Of a stretch of DNA of 64,000 nt, positions 49,992 through 59,089 are shown piece after piece; position 1 is the first letter of the stretch; every line of letters starts with the position of its first letter. The position numbers and the translations under genes are program-made. The notes beneath the pieces were generated by a model. It was not told the origin of the DNA, made no database searches, and saw nothing but the letters and a program-made list of their open reading frames with translations. This DNA is from Methylobacterium sp. (GTDB taxonomy: Bacteria; Pseudomonadota; Alphaproteobacteria; Rhizobiales; Beijerinckiaceae), in contig NZ_JAIETD010000017.1 in the NCBI RefSeq assembly GCF_019745455.1, positions 1 through 64,000 of the forward strand. The letters are read 5' to 3'.

Positions 49992-50210
49992 TCAATGCGA
50001 GCGATGGCTCGCTTTTCCGGCCGGGTCGTGAGTGTGATGGCTGTCACGCTCGCCGCCGCCGCCGGAAACATGCGATTTCGAATCACTCGTCGGCGACCCG
50101 GGGGTCGGCCCCTTATGGTCAGGCGGGTTCGGCTTGGAGGCATCCTGATGGCTGCTGCCTGGACCGCCGTGGTGCCGGTCGGCGGCCGGTGTCTTCGTCG
50201 ATGTGCTCAT
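49992..50210 (-). CDS. small disordered His/Ser/Gly-rich hypothetical protein
   Basis: MSTSTKTPAADRHHGGPGSSHQDASKPNPPDHKG...DSHHTHDPAGKASHRSH; its start overlaps the stop of the upstream small ORF (ATGA). Confidence 0.5.
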   Translation of the reverse strand: MSTSTKTPAADRHHGGPGSSHQDASKPNPPDHKGPTPGSPTSDSKSHVSGGGGERDSHHTHDPAGKASHRSH

Positions 50211-50395
50211 CACCGATCCTGCTGATAGCCTTGGTTGGTCGTGTTCACCTTCGAATTGCCGGCCTGGCCGATCTTGTCCGGATCCTTGGTCTGGGACGAG
50301 CCCTTCGGACCCGTGGAGACCGGGACGTCCGGCGCGCTGCCCGGGCCCTTGTCGGAGCGGTTTGCGGGGGGAACAGGAGGTGGCTTGGTCGTCAT
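50210..50395 (-). CDS. small disordered hypothetical protein
   Basis: MTTKPPPVPPANRSDKGPGSAPDVPVSTGPKGSSQTKDPDKIGQAGNSKVNTTNQGYQQDR; strong SD AAGGAG upstream of ATG 50395. Confidence 0.65.
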   Translation of the reverse strand: MTTKPPPVPPANRSDKGPGSAPDVPVSTGPKGSSQTKDPDKIGQAGNSKVNTTNQGYQQDR

Positions 50396-50471
50396 GACGT
50401 CTCCTTCTCTGTCGGTAGCCAACCTCGCCTGGAAGCGCCTGTTCCCGACAAGTTCCGCTGCGAGGGACCTG

Positions 50472-50648
50472 TCAGAGCTGGCGAATCCTCTCCTCGATCC
50501 GCTTCGCCTCCGTCTCGTCGATGTCGACGGGCCTGCCGCTGTCGTCGGGAATGCCGGACTCGGTCTGGCCGATCGAATCGTCGCGGGGTCGTGAGTTCGG
50601 CCCCGTCGAGTCCGGCTTCTCGGTCGCGTCGTCCTTTTCGCGGTCCAT
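50472..50648 (-). CDS. small acidic disordered hypothetical protein
   Basis: MDREKDDATEKPDSTGPNSRPRDDSIGQTESGIPDDSGRPVDIDETEAKRIEERIRQL; strong SD AGGAGG upstream of ATG 50648. Confidence 0.65.
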   Translation of the reverse strand: MDREKDDATEKPDSTGPNSRPRDDSIGQTESGIPDDSGRPVDIDETEAKRIEERIRQL

Positions 50649-50667
50649 GGTCACCTCCTCGTGGAAG

Positions 50668-51945
50668 TCATTGCCTTGGCAGCACGCCGCGCATGACGAA
50701 GCCGCTACGCGGGCGCGCAGGGATGTAGGCGAGGTCGAGGGTCAGGTCCTGATCCGGGACCGTGTAGGACATCGTGGCGAGCTCGCCGGCGAGCGTCTCC
50801 ACCACGAACTGGGTGATCCCCTCGCCGGGGCAGCGATGGCCGCTCGCGGCCGACCCGCCGCCATGCGAAATCAGGTTGAAGGCGTCGATCCGGTCGCGCT
50901 CGAACCGGCACGGATCGAACCGCTCCGGCTCATGCCACAGCCGAGGGTCGTGGTTGGTGCCGTAGAGGTCCATCAGCACCCAATCTCCCTCCTCGAAAGC
51001 GTGGCCGCGCCACTCGAAGGGTGCGCGCACTCGCCCTCCGATGAAGGGGATGAAGGGGTAGAAGCGGCGGACTTCCCATGTGAAACGCTGTCGCGCCTCG
51101 TCCCCGCTCCTCAGATCCTCGCGATACTGCGGTTGGTCGCGAAGGGCCATGGCCGCGAACACGACGTAGCGGGCATTCGCCACCGTCGGGCGAAGCACGT
51201 TGATGAGCTCGACGGCAGCCGTCTTCACGTCGAGCAGCTTGCCCTCGGCGTCGCGATGCCCGGCGATCGTGCGGGCGGCGCCGTCCGGCACCTCACGGCG
51301 GCCGGACCGCATCTCCTCGATCATCCGGCGCGCCCAGCGCTCGGTGCGAGCGCGGTAGAGATGGCCACGCCAGTTGCGCGGACCGATCGCACCGGTACCG
51401 TCGACCATCGCGGCGAACTCGGTTGCCCGATCGCACGCCTCCGATGGCGTCAAAGGGAGGCCGACCCATTCGCAGATGGCAGCGGTCAGAACGAAGTGCG
51501 CCTCGTCGAGTAGACCGACCTCGTCCATCCGCGACCAGCGCGATGCCGCCTCGCGCCAGTGCTTCACGACGACATCGGCGAGGCGTTGCAGTGCCTCGGC
51601 GCCGACGAGGGAAAGGAACATCGTCTTGCGCCGCCGATGAGCGTCGCCGTCCATCACCATCACGCTGCCGTGGTCCTGGATCAGCGCGAAGGAGGTGGGC
51701 GGGAGCGCGTGACGACGGGTAAAGCGGTGGTCGTCGTAGAAGTGGCTCGCCGCTTCGGAGCCGGACATGCAGATCGCCCGGCTCAGCATCAGCCGCGTAG
51801 CGAACAGGTCCGAACCATGGCGTCGGCAACGGTTCGAAATGAACGCGTAGCCCTCGCGAAGCAGGGCGAGGGTGCTGTCTGGCGCGCTGTCACGAGGGAG
51901 CGCAGCGCTCCGGCGACGAGCAACGGCTGCAGGGTTCGACGACAT
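50668..51945 (-). CDS. cytochrome P450, CYP152-like fatty-acid peroxygenase
   Basis: SHGGGSAASGHRCPGEGIT heme-Cys loop, INVLRPTVANARYVVFAAMAL (CYP152 Arg-Pro in I helix), YGTNHDPRLWHEPERFDPCRF; whole-length resemblance to P450 BSbeta. Confidence 0.92.
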   Translation of the reverse strand: MSSNPAAVARRRSAALPRDSAPDSTLALLREGYAFISNRCRRHGSDLFATRLMLSRAICMSGSEAASHFYDDHRFTRRHALPPTSFALIQDHGSVMVMDGDAHRRRKTMFLSLVGAEALQRLADVVVKHWREAASRWSRMDEVGLLDEAHFVLTAAICEWVGLPLTPSEACDRATEFAAMVDGTGAIGPRNWRGHLYRARTERWARRMIEEMRSGRREVPDGAARTIAGHRDAEGKLLDVKTAAVELINVLRPTVANARYVVFAAMALRDQPQYREDLRSGDEARQRFTWEVRRFYPFIPFIGGRVRAPFEWRGHAFEEGDWVLMDLYGTNHDPRLWHEPERFDPCRFERDRIDAFNLISHGGGSAASGHRCPGEGITQFVVETLAGELATMSYTVPDQDLTLDLAYIPARPRSGFVMRGVLPRQ

Positions 51946-52102
51946 CCGACCATCCGGCTTGCGCCGAGTCGACGCCCGGCGCCACGGAAACCTCCGGAGC
52001 TGACCCAGTGTTCAGAAAAGCAGCCTGTCGCAAGAGATATTCGCGAGCGTCGGACGCTCAGTCCTTTGGCGGCCTTGATCCGGCTGATAACACCGAGACC
52101 GC

Positions 52103-52303
52103 TTAGTTCGGCGCAGGGGTCTGGCGAATCCTGGCGCGGAGCGGTGAGGGAACGCGCTCGCGGCGCTGGAGCAAGTATTCGAGGCGCTCCTGCAAGGGCC
52201 GGCGCTGTTCCGCGGGGAGAGCATCAAGGCCACGCTTCGTGGACAGGAGATCGAGGATCATGAGAACGATCCAAGGCCCGCCGATCCCTAGGAAGAATGC
52301 CAT
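52103..52303 (-). CDS. small hypothetical protein with one predicted TM segment
   Basis: MAFFLGIGGPWIVLMILDLLSTKRGLDALPAEQRRPLQERLEYLLQRRERVPSPLRARIRQTPAPN; GAGGAGA upstream of ATG 52303. Confidence 0.6.
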   Translation of the reverse strand: MAFFLGIGGPWIVLMILDLLSTKRGLDALPAEQRRPLQERLEYLLQRRERVPSPLRARIRQTPAPN

Positions 52304-52444
52304 CTTGCCCGTCTCCTCGCCGCCGACCCCGACCGGGTCGGGATCGAATATGGCACGCGATCGAAAAGTGTAAAGGTGCGTTGACGGTTTGATACGTTGC
52401 TTTGCCGTTAGCGTCGTTGAGGACACGGTCGAGGGCTTCGCTGT

Positions 52445-54922
52445 TCAGCGCATACGGCTCCAGAGACCCGCCCTTTCCGAGCGGGCCTGCTCCTCGGCGG
52501 CGAGGAGGTCGGAAGGAGCGTTCTCCGCCGCGCGGGCGCCGCCGGCAGCCAGGATGAGCGACGCGAGATCGTCGCCATCGATCCGGCAGCGCAGGCCCTC
52601 GGGCTCGCCGGCCGCTGCGTCGGCGGGAGCGGCGCAGACGACCTCACGGCGGCGAAGGTAGCGGGCGAGCTGGCGTGCCAGTGCTCCCCGTTCGCCCTCG
52701 ACGCCCGCGAGACGGACGACCCGGCCGCGGAAGGCGAGGGTGCCGGTATCTATGACTTCGGGCACGCCGCGCAGATCCGTGGCGGGCGCGGCTGCGACCG
52801 GAGCCGCCGGTGCCGGCTCCGCCTTCGCGGCGGATGGCCGCTTGCGCGCCTTGGCCATCTGCACTGAGGCACGGGCGATGAAATCGCGAAAGATCGCCGC
52901 CGGAATGTCTCCGCCGCTGACCTTGTTCATCGAGCTGTTGTCGTCGTTCCCGACCCAGACCCCGACGACGAGATCCGGCGTCATCCCGACGAACCAGGCG
53001 TCGCGATAGTCCTGGGTCGTTCCGGTTTTGCCACCGACGGGAATGGTGGCGACCCGCGCCGCCTTTCCGGTACCGCCATCCACCACCGCTTGCAGCGAAT
53101 CGAGCATCATCGTCCTGCTCTCGCCGGCGAGAGCGGCTGCGGGCTTCGGATCGGGCCGGAGATAGAGGGGCTGGGGCGCCGCGCCTCGGATCGTATGGAC
53201 GCTGAAACTCTCCACCGCCCCGCCGACGAGCACGCTGGCATAGGCGCGGGTCATCTCGAGCAGCGTGACTTCGGCGGAGCCGAGGGCGAGGCTCGGCACG
53301 TTCGGCAAGTCCGATTGCACCCCGAGGCGACGCGCGGTCTCGATGACCGCCGGGATGCCGACCTCGTCGGCGATCTGGGCGGCGATGATATTGATCGACT
53401 GTGCGAAGGCGCTGCGCAGGGGCACGGCGCCGCGGAAGCGGTTGTTGGAGTTCTGCGGCTCCCAATCGCCGATCTGGATCGGGCGGTCGACGAGAACGGT
53501 CTCGGGCGTGTAGCCCTTCTCGTAGCCGGCCAGATAGACGAAGAGCTTGAACAGCGAGCCGGCCTGGCGCTTGGCCTGGATGGCGCGGTTGAACTGGCTC
53601 TGCTCGTAATCGCGGCCTCCGACCATCGCCAGGATGGCGCCCTCTTTCGACAGCACCACCATCGCCGCCTGGCCCGCCTTCTTCTTCTCGCCCTCGGCAT
53701 CCATGCGGCGTGCGACGACGCCTTCGGCGAGGCTCTGAAGGTCGAGATTGAGGGTGGTGCGGGCGGTGACGTCGCCGCTCGTATCGGCGAGGCGCTTGGC
53801 GTCGGCCGCGACCATGTCGAGGAAGAAGTTGGTGCCGGGCGGCGTCTCGGGCGGGATGCGCAGGGTGACGGTCGTCGCACGGGCCTTGTCGGCCTCGGCC
53901 GTGGTGATGGCGCCGGTCTCCACCATGGTCTGCAGAACGACGTCGGCGCGCTCCTTGGCGCCGCCGAAGTTGCGGGTGGGAGAGAGCTGCGAGGGCGCCC
54001 GCAGCAGGCCGGCGAGCATCGCGGATTCCGGCAAGGTGAGCGAGGGCGCCGACTTGCCGAAATAGCGCTGCGCCGCCGCATCGATCCCGAAGGCGCCAGC
54101 TCCGAAATAGGCGGTGTTGAGGTAGCCGAGCAGGATCTCCCGCTTCGTCATCTGGCTCTCGGCCTTCAGGGCGAGAAAGGCCTCCTGTAGCTTGCGCCGA
54201 AGGGTCTTCTCCTGGCTCAGCGAGGTCAGGCGGACATATTGCTGCGTGATCGTCGAAGCGCCCTCGCGCACGCCGCCGCTGGCGAGATTACGCCAGATTG
54301 CGCGAGCCAATCCACGCGGGTCGACACCCCAATGCGAGTAGAAGCGCCGATCCTCGATGGCGATGATCGCCTGCTCGAGATGCGGCGGCATGTCGGCCTC
54401 GGCGAGCTTGCGCCCCCGGAACACGCCGCGCGTGGCGAAGACCCGGCCGTCATCGGCCTCCACGGTGATCGCCCGGCGTTCGTTCTCGGTGACGATGCCC
54501 CCGAGCGGCGGCAGGGTGGCGAGAACCCAGATGACGAACCCGCCGAGCAGGATGGCAGCCACTCCGCAGACCGCAAGGACGCCGGTGACGAGAGGCCGCC
54601 TCCGACCCCTCGCAGAGGCTTCGCGCGGGGCTGCATCGACGTCGGGCGCTCCCTGAACCGTCTTTGCCATACCGGCGGCCGCCCGGGCCGACGACGCCTT
54701 CCTGGCCAGGGCCGCGAGTTGGGCGCCGGCGTCGCGACCGCCTCTGCCCGCCGCCCTGGCGACGCCGAAGGCAAGGATGCCGAGCTGCTTTCCGAGTGTT
54801 CGGGCGGCAGCCACGGCCTCGCGGGCAGCGACCTTGGTATCGGGTGCGCCGGTCGCCGAGGATGACGGCGCATCGGCTGCGCCGTCCCGTCCTTCCGTCT
54901 CGTCGGGCTTGGATGGCTGCAT
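52445..54922 (-). CDS. penicillin-binding protein 1A family (transglycosylase/transpeptidase) with C-terminal SNase-like extension
   Basis: AIIAIEDRRFYSHWGVDPRGLARAIWRN, GGVREGASTITQQYVRLT (GT51); RQAGSLFKLFVYLAG (SxxK), AQSINIIAAQIADEVG, VGGKTGTTQDYRDAWFVG (KTG). ATG at 54922. Confidence 0.95.
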   Translation of the reverse strand: MQPSKPDETEGRDGAADAPSSSATGAPDTKVAAREAVAAARTLGKQLGILAFGVARAAGRGGRDAGAQLAALARKASSARAAAGMAKTVQGAPDVDAAPREASARGRRRPLVTGVLAVCGVAAILLGGFVIWVLATLPPLGGIVTENERRAITVEADDGRVFATRGVFRGRKLAEADMPPHLEQAIIAIEDRRFYSHWGVDPRGLARAIWRNLASGGVREGASTITQQYVRLTSLSQEKTLRRKLQEAFLALKAESQMTKREILLGYLNTAYFGAGAFGIDAAAQRYFGKSAPSLTLPESAMLAGLLRAPSQLSPTRNFGGAKERADVVLQTMVETGAITTAEADKARATTVTLRIPPETPPGTNFFLDMVAADAKRLADTSGDVTARTTLNLDLQSLAEGVVARRMDAEGEKKKAGQAAMVVLSKEGAILAMVGGRDYEQSQFNRAIQAKRQAGSLFKLFVYLAGYEKGYTPETVLVDRPIQIGDWEPQNSNNRFRGAVPLRSAFAQSINIIAAQIADEVGIPAVIETARRLGVQSDLPNVPSLALGSAEVTLLEMTRAYASVLVGGAVESFSVHTIRGAAPQPLYLRPDPKPAAALAGESRTMMLDSLQAVVDGGTGKAARVATIPVGGKTGTTQDYRDAWFVGMTPDLVVGVWVGNDDNSSMNKVSGGDIPAAIFRDFIARASVQMAKARKRPSAAKAEPAPAAPVAAAPATDLRGVPEVIDTGTLAFRGRVVRLAGVEGERGALARQLARYLRRREVVCAAPADAAAGEPEGLRCRIDGDDLASLILAAGGARAAENAPSDLLAAEEQARSERAGLWSRMR

Positions 54923-55122
54923 CCGATACGATGTCCTGAACGGCAAGCACGCTCGCCGGTGGGCTGATGGCGTCGGAGCGACACTCTTAGCCGCGTTCGG
55001 CCCGGCGAAGCTAGGCTGAAGGGTAGGGCATGCTCGCCGAGATCTCAGCGGATTGTCTTGACCGCATCTTGCCGAGTCCGCTTCTCGGTGCTTGAAAACT
55101 ATCACTCTCGGAGAAGCCAGCC

Positions 55123-55734
55123 ATGAACGCCACGGATACCCTGCCGAAGACGCTGCGCGACGTCTCGGGCCTCAGCCCGGCTCCCGCGACCCTCGCCGGA
55201 TCGGCGCTCGTGATGATCGACCTGCAGAACACCTATCGCGAAGGCGTGATGCGCCTCGACGGCGTCGAGCCCGCGCTCCGCGAGGCGAAAGAACTGCTGC
55301 ACCGTGCCCGTGACGCCGGCATCCCGATCTTTCACATCCAGCACGATACCGGACCCGGCTCGCCCTACGACATCACCGCGCCGATCGGGCGAATCAGCGA
55401 CGAAGTGGCACCTCAGGGTGACGAGCCGGTGATCGTGAAGAACTACCCGAATTCGTTCGTCGGCACCGATCTCCAGGCCCGCCTCGAACAGGCTGGGGTC
55501 AAGTCGCTGATCCTGGCCGGCTTCATGACGCATATGTGCATCAACTCGACGGCGCGCGGCGCCTTCAACCTCGGCTTCAGCCCGACCGTGGTGGCCTCGG
55601 CCACCGCAACCCGCAACCTGCCCGGACCCGACGGCGCGATCGTCCCGGCCTCGGCGCTCCAGGCCGCGAGCCTCGCGACCCTGGGCGATCTCTTCGCGGT
55701 GATCGCGCCACGGGTCGACACGATCGGAGCCTGA
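55123..55734 (+). CDS. isochorismatase-like cysteine hydrolase
   Basis: ALVMIDLQNTYREGVMRLDGVEPAL; GVKSLILAGFMTHMCINSTARGAFNLG. Active-site Cys in MTHMCI. Confidence 0.93.
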   Translation: MNATDTLPKTLRDVSGLSPAPATLAGSALVMIDLQNTYREGVMRLDGVEPALREAKELLHRARDAGIPIFHIQHDTGPGSPYDITAPIGRISDEVAPQGDEPVIVKNYPNSFVGTDLQARLEQAGVKSLILAGFMTHMCINSTARGAFNLGFSPTVVASATATRNLPGPDGAIVPASALQAASLATLGDLFAVIAPRVDTIGA

Positions 55735-55787
55735 CGGAACGGGACACCGTTCCGTTCGGTTCGGCTCCCGAGAGCTGGAGCCGAGCC

Positions 55788-57548
55788 ATGACCATCGACA
55801 CCGTCGCCGACCTCGTCGTCGAGACCCTGCAGCAGATGGGCGTCCGGCGAATCTACGGGGTGGTCGGCGACAGCCTCAACGCGCTCACCGAGTCGATCCG
55901 AGCCCGCGGGATCATCGACTGGGTGCCGGTCCGCCACGAGGAAGTCGGCGCCTTCGCGGCCGGGGCCGACAGCCAGGTCACGGGTCGGCTCGCGGTCTGC
56001 GCCGGCTCCTGCGGGCCGGGACACGTCCACCTGATCAACGGGTTGTTCGATTGCCACCGCACCCGCACGCCGGTCCTGGCGATCGCCGCGCATATTCCCT
56101 CGTCCGAGATCGGTTCGGGTTACTTCCAGGAGACCGACCCGAAGGCGTTGTTCGCGCAGTGCAGCCATTATTGCGAGCTCGTCACCGACGCCGCGCAACT
56201 GCCCTTCGTGCTTGAGAACGCCGTTCGCGCCGCGATCGGGCAGGGTGGTGTGTCCGTCGTCATCATTCCCGGCGATGTCGCCCAGCAGGACGCACCCGCC
56301 CGCGCCGTCTCGCCCAATGCCGGGCTCCTGCCGCCGCGCCCGCTGGTGCGGCCCGCCGATGCCGAGCTGAATGCGCTGGCCGAACTCCTCAACGGCTCGT
56401 CGCGGATCACCCTGCTGTGCGGTCGCGGCTGTGCCGGAGCCCGCGCCGATCTCATGGCCCTGGCCGAGGCGCTGAAAAGCCCCATCGTCCATGCGCTCGG
56501 CGGCAAGGACATCCTGGAATACGACAACCCCTACGATGTCGGGATGACGGGCCTGATCGGCTTCTCGTCGGGCTACGCCGCAATGATGGGCTGCGAGACC
56601 CTGCTGATGCTGGGCACTGATTTTCCCTACAAGCAGTTCTACCCGAAGAAGGCCAAGGTCGCGCAGGTGGATCTCAGGCCGCATCAGCTCGGTCGGCGTA
56701 CCCGCCTCGATCTCGGCCTCGTCGGCGATGTCGGCGACACGATCAGGGCGCTTCTCCCAAAGCTCGCTGTCAAATCCGACCGGGCCTGGCTCGATGCGAG
56801 CCTCGAGCACTACGCCAAAGCCCGCGAGGGCCTCGACGATCTCGCCACCGGGGTGCCGGAGAAGGGCTGGTTCGGACGGAAGGCAGGCGAGACCCCAATC
56901 CATCCGCAATACCTCACCAAGGTCCTGAGCGAAGCGGCAACGGAAGACGCGATCTTCACGGCGGATGTCGGCACCCCGACGATCTGGGCCGCGCGCTATC
57001 TCACAATGAATGGTCGGCGACGGCTGATCGGATCCTGGGTGCATGGCTCGATGGCCAATGCGATGGCACAGGGGCTCGGCGCGCAAGCGGCCCAGCCGGG
57101 GCGACAGGTGGTGTCGCTCTCCGGCGATGGCGGCTTCACCATGCTGATGGGCGATCTCCTCACCCTCCGGCAGAAAAACCTGCCGCTCAAGGTGGTGGTG
57201 TTCAACAACGGCACCCTCGGCTTCGTCGAGATGGAGATGAAGGCAGCAGGCTTTCTCGAGACCGGAGTCGCCCTCGACAATCCTGACTTCGCCGCGATGG
57301 CGCGGGCGGCGGGCATCCATGCCATCCGCGTCGAGGACCCGGGCGAACTGGAGAGCGCCGCACGCGACGTCCTCGCGCATGAGGGGCCGGCCCTCCTCGA
57401 CGTCGTGGTGGCTAGGCAGGAGCTCTCGATCCCGCCGAAAGTCGATGGCCAGCAGGTGAAGGGCTTCAGCCTCTACGTGCTTCGCGCGGTGATGAGCGGA
57501 CGGGGCGATTCCGTGCTCGATCTGGCGAAGACGAACCTCATTCGATGA
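55788..57548 (+). CDS. thiamine-pyrophosphate-dependent enzyme, pyruvate dehydrogenase (quinone)/PoxB-like
   Basis: VADLVVETLQQMGVRRIYGVVGDSLNALTESI; HEEVGAFAAGADSQVTGRLAVCAGSCGPGHVHLINGLFDCHR; GDGGFTMLMGDLLTLRQKNLPLKVVVFNN (TPP motif). Confidence 0.93.
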   Translation: MTIDTVADLVVETLQQMGVRRIYGVVGDSLNALTESIRARGIIDWVPVRHEEVGAFAAGADSQVTGRLAVCAGSCGPGHVHLINGLFDCHRTRTPVLAIAAHIPSSEIGSGYFQETDPKALFAQCSHYCELVTDAAQLPFVLENAVRAAIGQGGVSVVIIPGDVAQQDAPARAVSPNAGLLPPRPLVRPADAELNALAELLNGSSRITLLCGRGCAGARADLMALAEALKSPIVHALGGKDILEYDNPYDVGMTGLIGFSSGYAAMMGCETLLMLGTDFPYKQFYPKKAKVAQVDLRPHQLGRRTRLDLGLVGDVGDTIRALLPKLAVKSDRAWLDASLEHYAKAREGLDDLATGVPEKGWFGRKAGETPIHPQYLTKVLSEAATEDAIFTADVGTPTIWAARYLTMNGRRRLIGSWVHGSMANAMAQGLGAQAAQPGRQVVSLSGDGGFTMLMGDLLTLRQKNLPLKVVVFNNGTLGFVEMEMKAAGFLETGVALDNPDFAAMARAAGIHAIRVEDPGELESAARDVLAHEGPALLDVVVARQELSIPPKVDGQQVKGFSLYVLRAVMSGRGDSVLDLAKTNLIR

Positions 57549-57584
57549 CACCTTCCAGCGCGGCGGGCGCTACGTCGTCGGCCG

Positions 57585-57613
57585 TTGACGATCGTACCAT
57601 ATGCGGTACAAAT
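57585..57613 (+). promoter_or_regulatory. predicted promoter/operator of the HigBA-like toxin-antitoxin operon
   Basis: TTGACG (57585-57590) and TACAAA (57607-57612) flank an inverted repeat GTACC-ATATGC-GGTAC (57594-57609). Confidence 0.5.
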
Positions 57614-57635
57614 CGATCGATGCTCAGGAGTCAGC

Positions 57636-57974
57636 GTGTTTTCCGTCAGGTTCTTTCGCACCACCAGCGGCAACGAGCCGGTGCGGGATTGGTTGAAAGG
57701 ACTCGCACCGGAAGAGCGCCGTGTGATCGGCTTCGATTTGCGTACGGTCGAACGCGGCTTTCCCATCGGCATGCCGCTCTGCCGTCCTATGGGAAACGGT
57801 ATCTATGAAGTCAGGTCGAGCCTGCCATCGAAGAACGAAGCCCGGGTTCTATTCTTTCAGGACGGCAGCGAGTTGATCGTCGTGGCCGGCTTTATCAAGA
57901 AGTCGCAGAAGACGCCCGCCAGCGAGCTGTCTCTCGCATTGTCACGCAAGCGTTCGTTCCAAATCGGACGATAA
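57636..57974 (+). CDS. type II toxin, RelE/ParE superfamily (HigB/Gp49-like)
   Basis: VFSVRFFRTTSGNEPVRDWLKGLAPEERRVIGFDLRTVERGFPIGMPLCRPMGNGIYEVRSSLPSKNEARVLFFQDGSELIVVAGFIKKSQKTP; GTG start with AGGAG SD; followed by HTH antitoxin. Confidence 0.9.
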   Translation: MFSVRFFRTTSGNEPVRDWLKGLAPEERRVIGFDLRTVERGFPIGMPLCRPMGNGIYEVRSSLPSKNEARVLFFQDGSELIVVAGFIKKSQKTPASELSLALSRKRSFQIGR

Positions 57975-57992
57975 TTCAACAAAGGACGTGTC

Positions 57993-58286
57993 ATGGCTTA
58001 TGAAGCGGGCAATCCACATCGCGGCTCGTCCCTTGAATCATTTCTCATCGAGGATGGCATTCTTGAGGAGGCCGACAATACCTCCATCAAGCGGGTCATC
58101 GCTTGGCAGATCAGGGAGGAGATGGCGAAACGCAAGATGACGAAGACGTCGATGGCTCGTCTGATGGATACGAGCCGCGCCCAACTCGATCGGCTCCTGA
58201 ACCCTGACGATGGCAACGTCACGATCAACACCATCGAGCGGGCGGCGACGGTCATTGGCCGCAAGCTGAAGCTCGAACTCTCATAG
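57993..58286 (+). CDS. type II antitoxin, XRE-family HTH (HigA-like)
   Basis: IREEMAKRKMTKTSMARLMDTSRAQLDRLLNPDDGNVTINTIERAATVIGRKLKLEL = Cro/C1-type HTH; 18 nt after the toxin. Confidence 0.9.
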   Translation: MAYEAGNPHRGSSLESFLIEDGILEEADNTSIKRVIAWQIREEMAKRKMTKTSMARLMDTSRAQLDRLLNPDDGNVTINTIERAATVIGRKLKLELS

Positions 58287-58345
58287 CTCACCCGGCACTG
58301 GCAGGTGTAGGGTCCACAAAACACCATGCGACAACGAGAAACGCC

Positions 58346-59089
58346 ATGCGCATCGGACTGTTCGTTCCGTGCTACGTCGATGCCTTCGAGCCGGAGGTCG
58401 GGATCGCCACGCTCGAATTGCTGGAACGCTTCGGCCTCGACGTCGAGTATCCCTTCGACCAGACCTGCTGCGGCCAGCCGATGACCAATACCGGCTGCCA
58501 CGCCGAAGCGGCCGCCACCGAAGCCCTGTTCGTCAGGAACTTCACCGGCTTCGACTATGTCGTGACGCCGTCGGGCTCCTGCGCCCATCAGGTTCGCGAG
58601 CACCTCACCGCGATCCCGCAGACCGAGGAGGTCAAGGCGGTGCGCGAGCGGACCTTCGAGCTCGTCGAGTTCCTGCACGACATCCTCAAGGTCGAGGCCT
58701 TCCCCTGGGCGAAGTTCCCGCACAAGGTCGCCTACCATTCGAACTGCAACGCGCTGCGTGGCATCCATCACGCCAAACCGTCGGAGCTGAACAAGCCGGC
58801 TTATTCGAAGCCTCTCGATCTCCTTGCCAAGGTGCCGGGCGTCGAGGTGGTCAAGCTCGCCCGGCCTGACGAGTGCTGCGGCTTCGGCGGCACCTTCAGC
58901 GTGTTCGAGCCCGCCGTCTCGGCCAAGATGGGCTACGACAAGGTTGCCGATCAAGCCCAGGCCGGTGCCGATTACGTCGTCTCGGCCGATTCCTCCTGCC
59001 TCATGCACCAGAAGGGCTGCGCCGACCGCGTCGGCGTTCCCCTCAAGTTCATCCACATCGCCCGCATCCTCAACGGAGCCGCCGCATGA
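58346..59089 (+). CDS. lutA: (Fe-S)-binding lactate utilisation protein A
   Basis: MRIGLFVPCYVDAFEPEVGIATLELLERFGLDVEYPFDQTCCGQPMTNTGC...PDECCGFGGTFSVFEP: two CCG motifs. Confidence 0.93.
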   Translation: MRIGLFVPCYVDAFEPEVGIATLELLERFGLDVEYPFDQTCCGQPMTNTGCHAEAAATEALFVRNFTGFDYVVTPSGSCAHQVREHLTAIPQTEEVKAVRERTFELVEFLHDILKVEAFPWAKFPHKVAYHSNCNALRGIHHAKPSELNKPAYSKPLDLLAKVPGVEVVKLARPDECCGFGGTFSVFEPAVSAKMGYDKVADQAQAGADYVVSADSSCLMHQKGCADRVGVPLKFIHIARILNGAAA

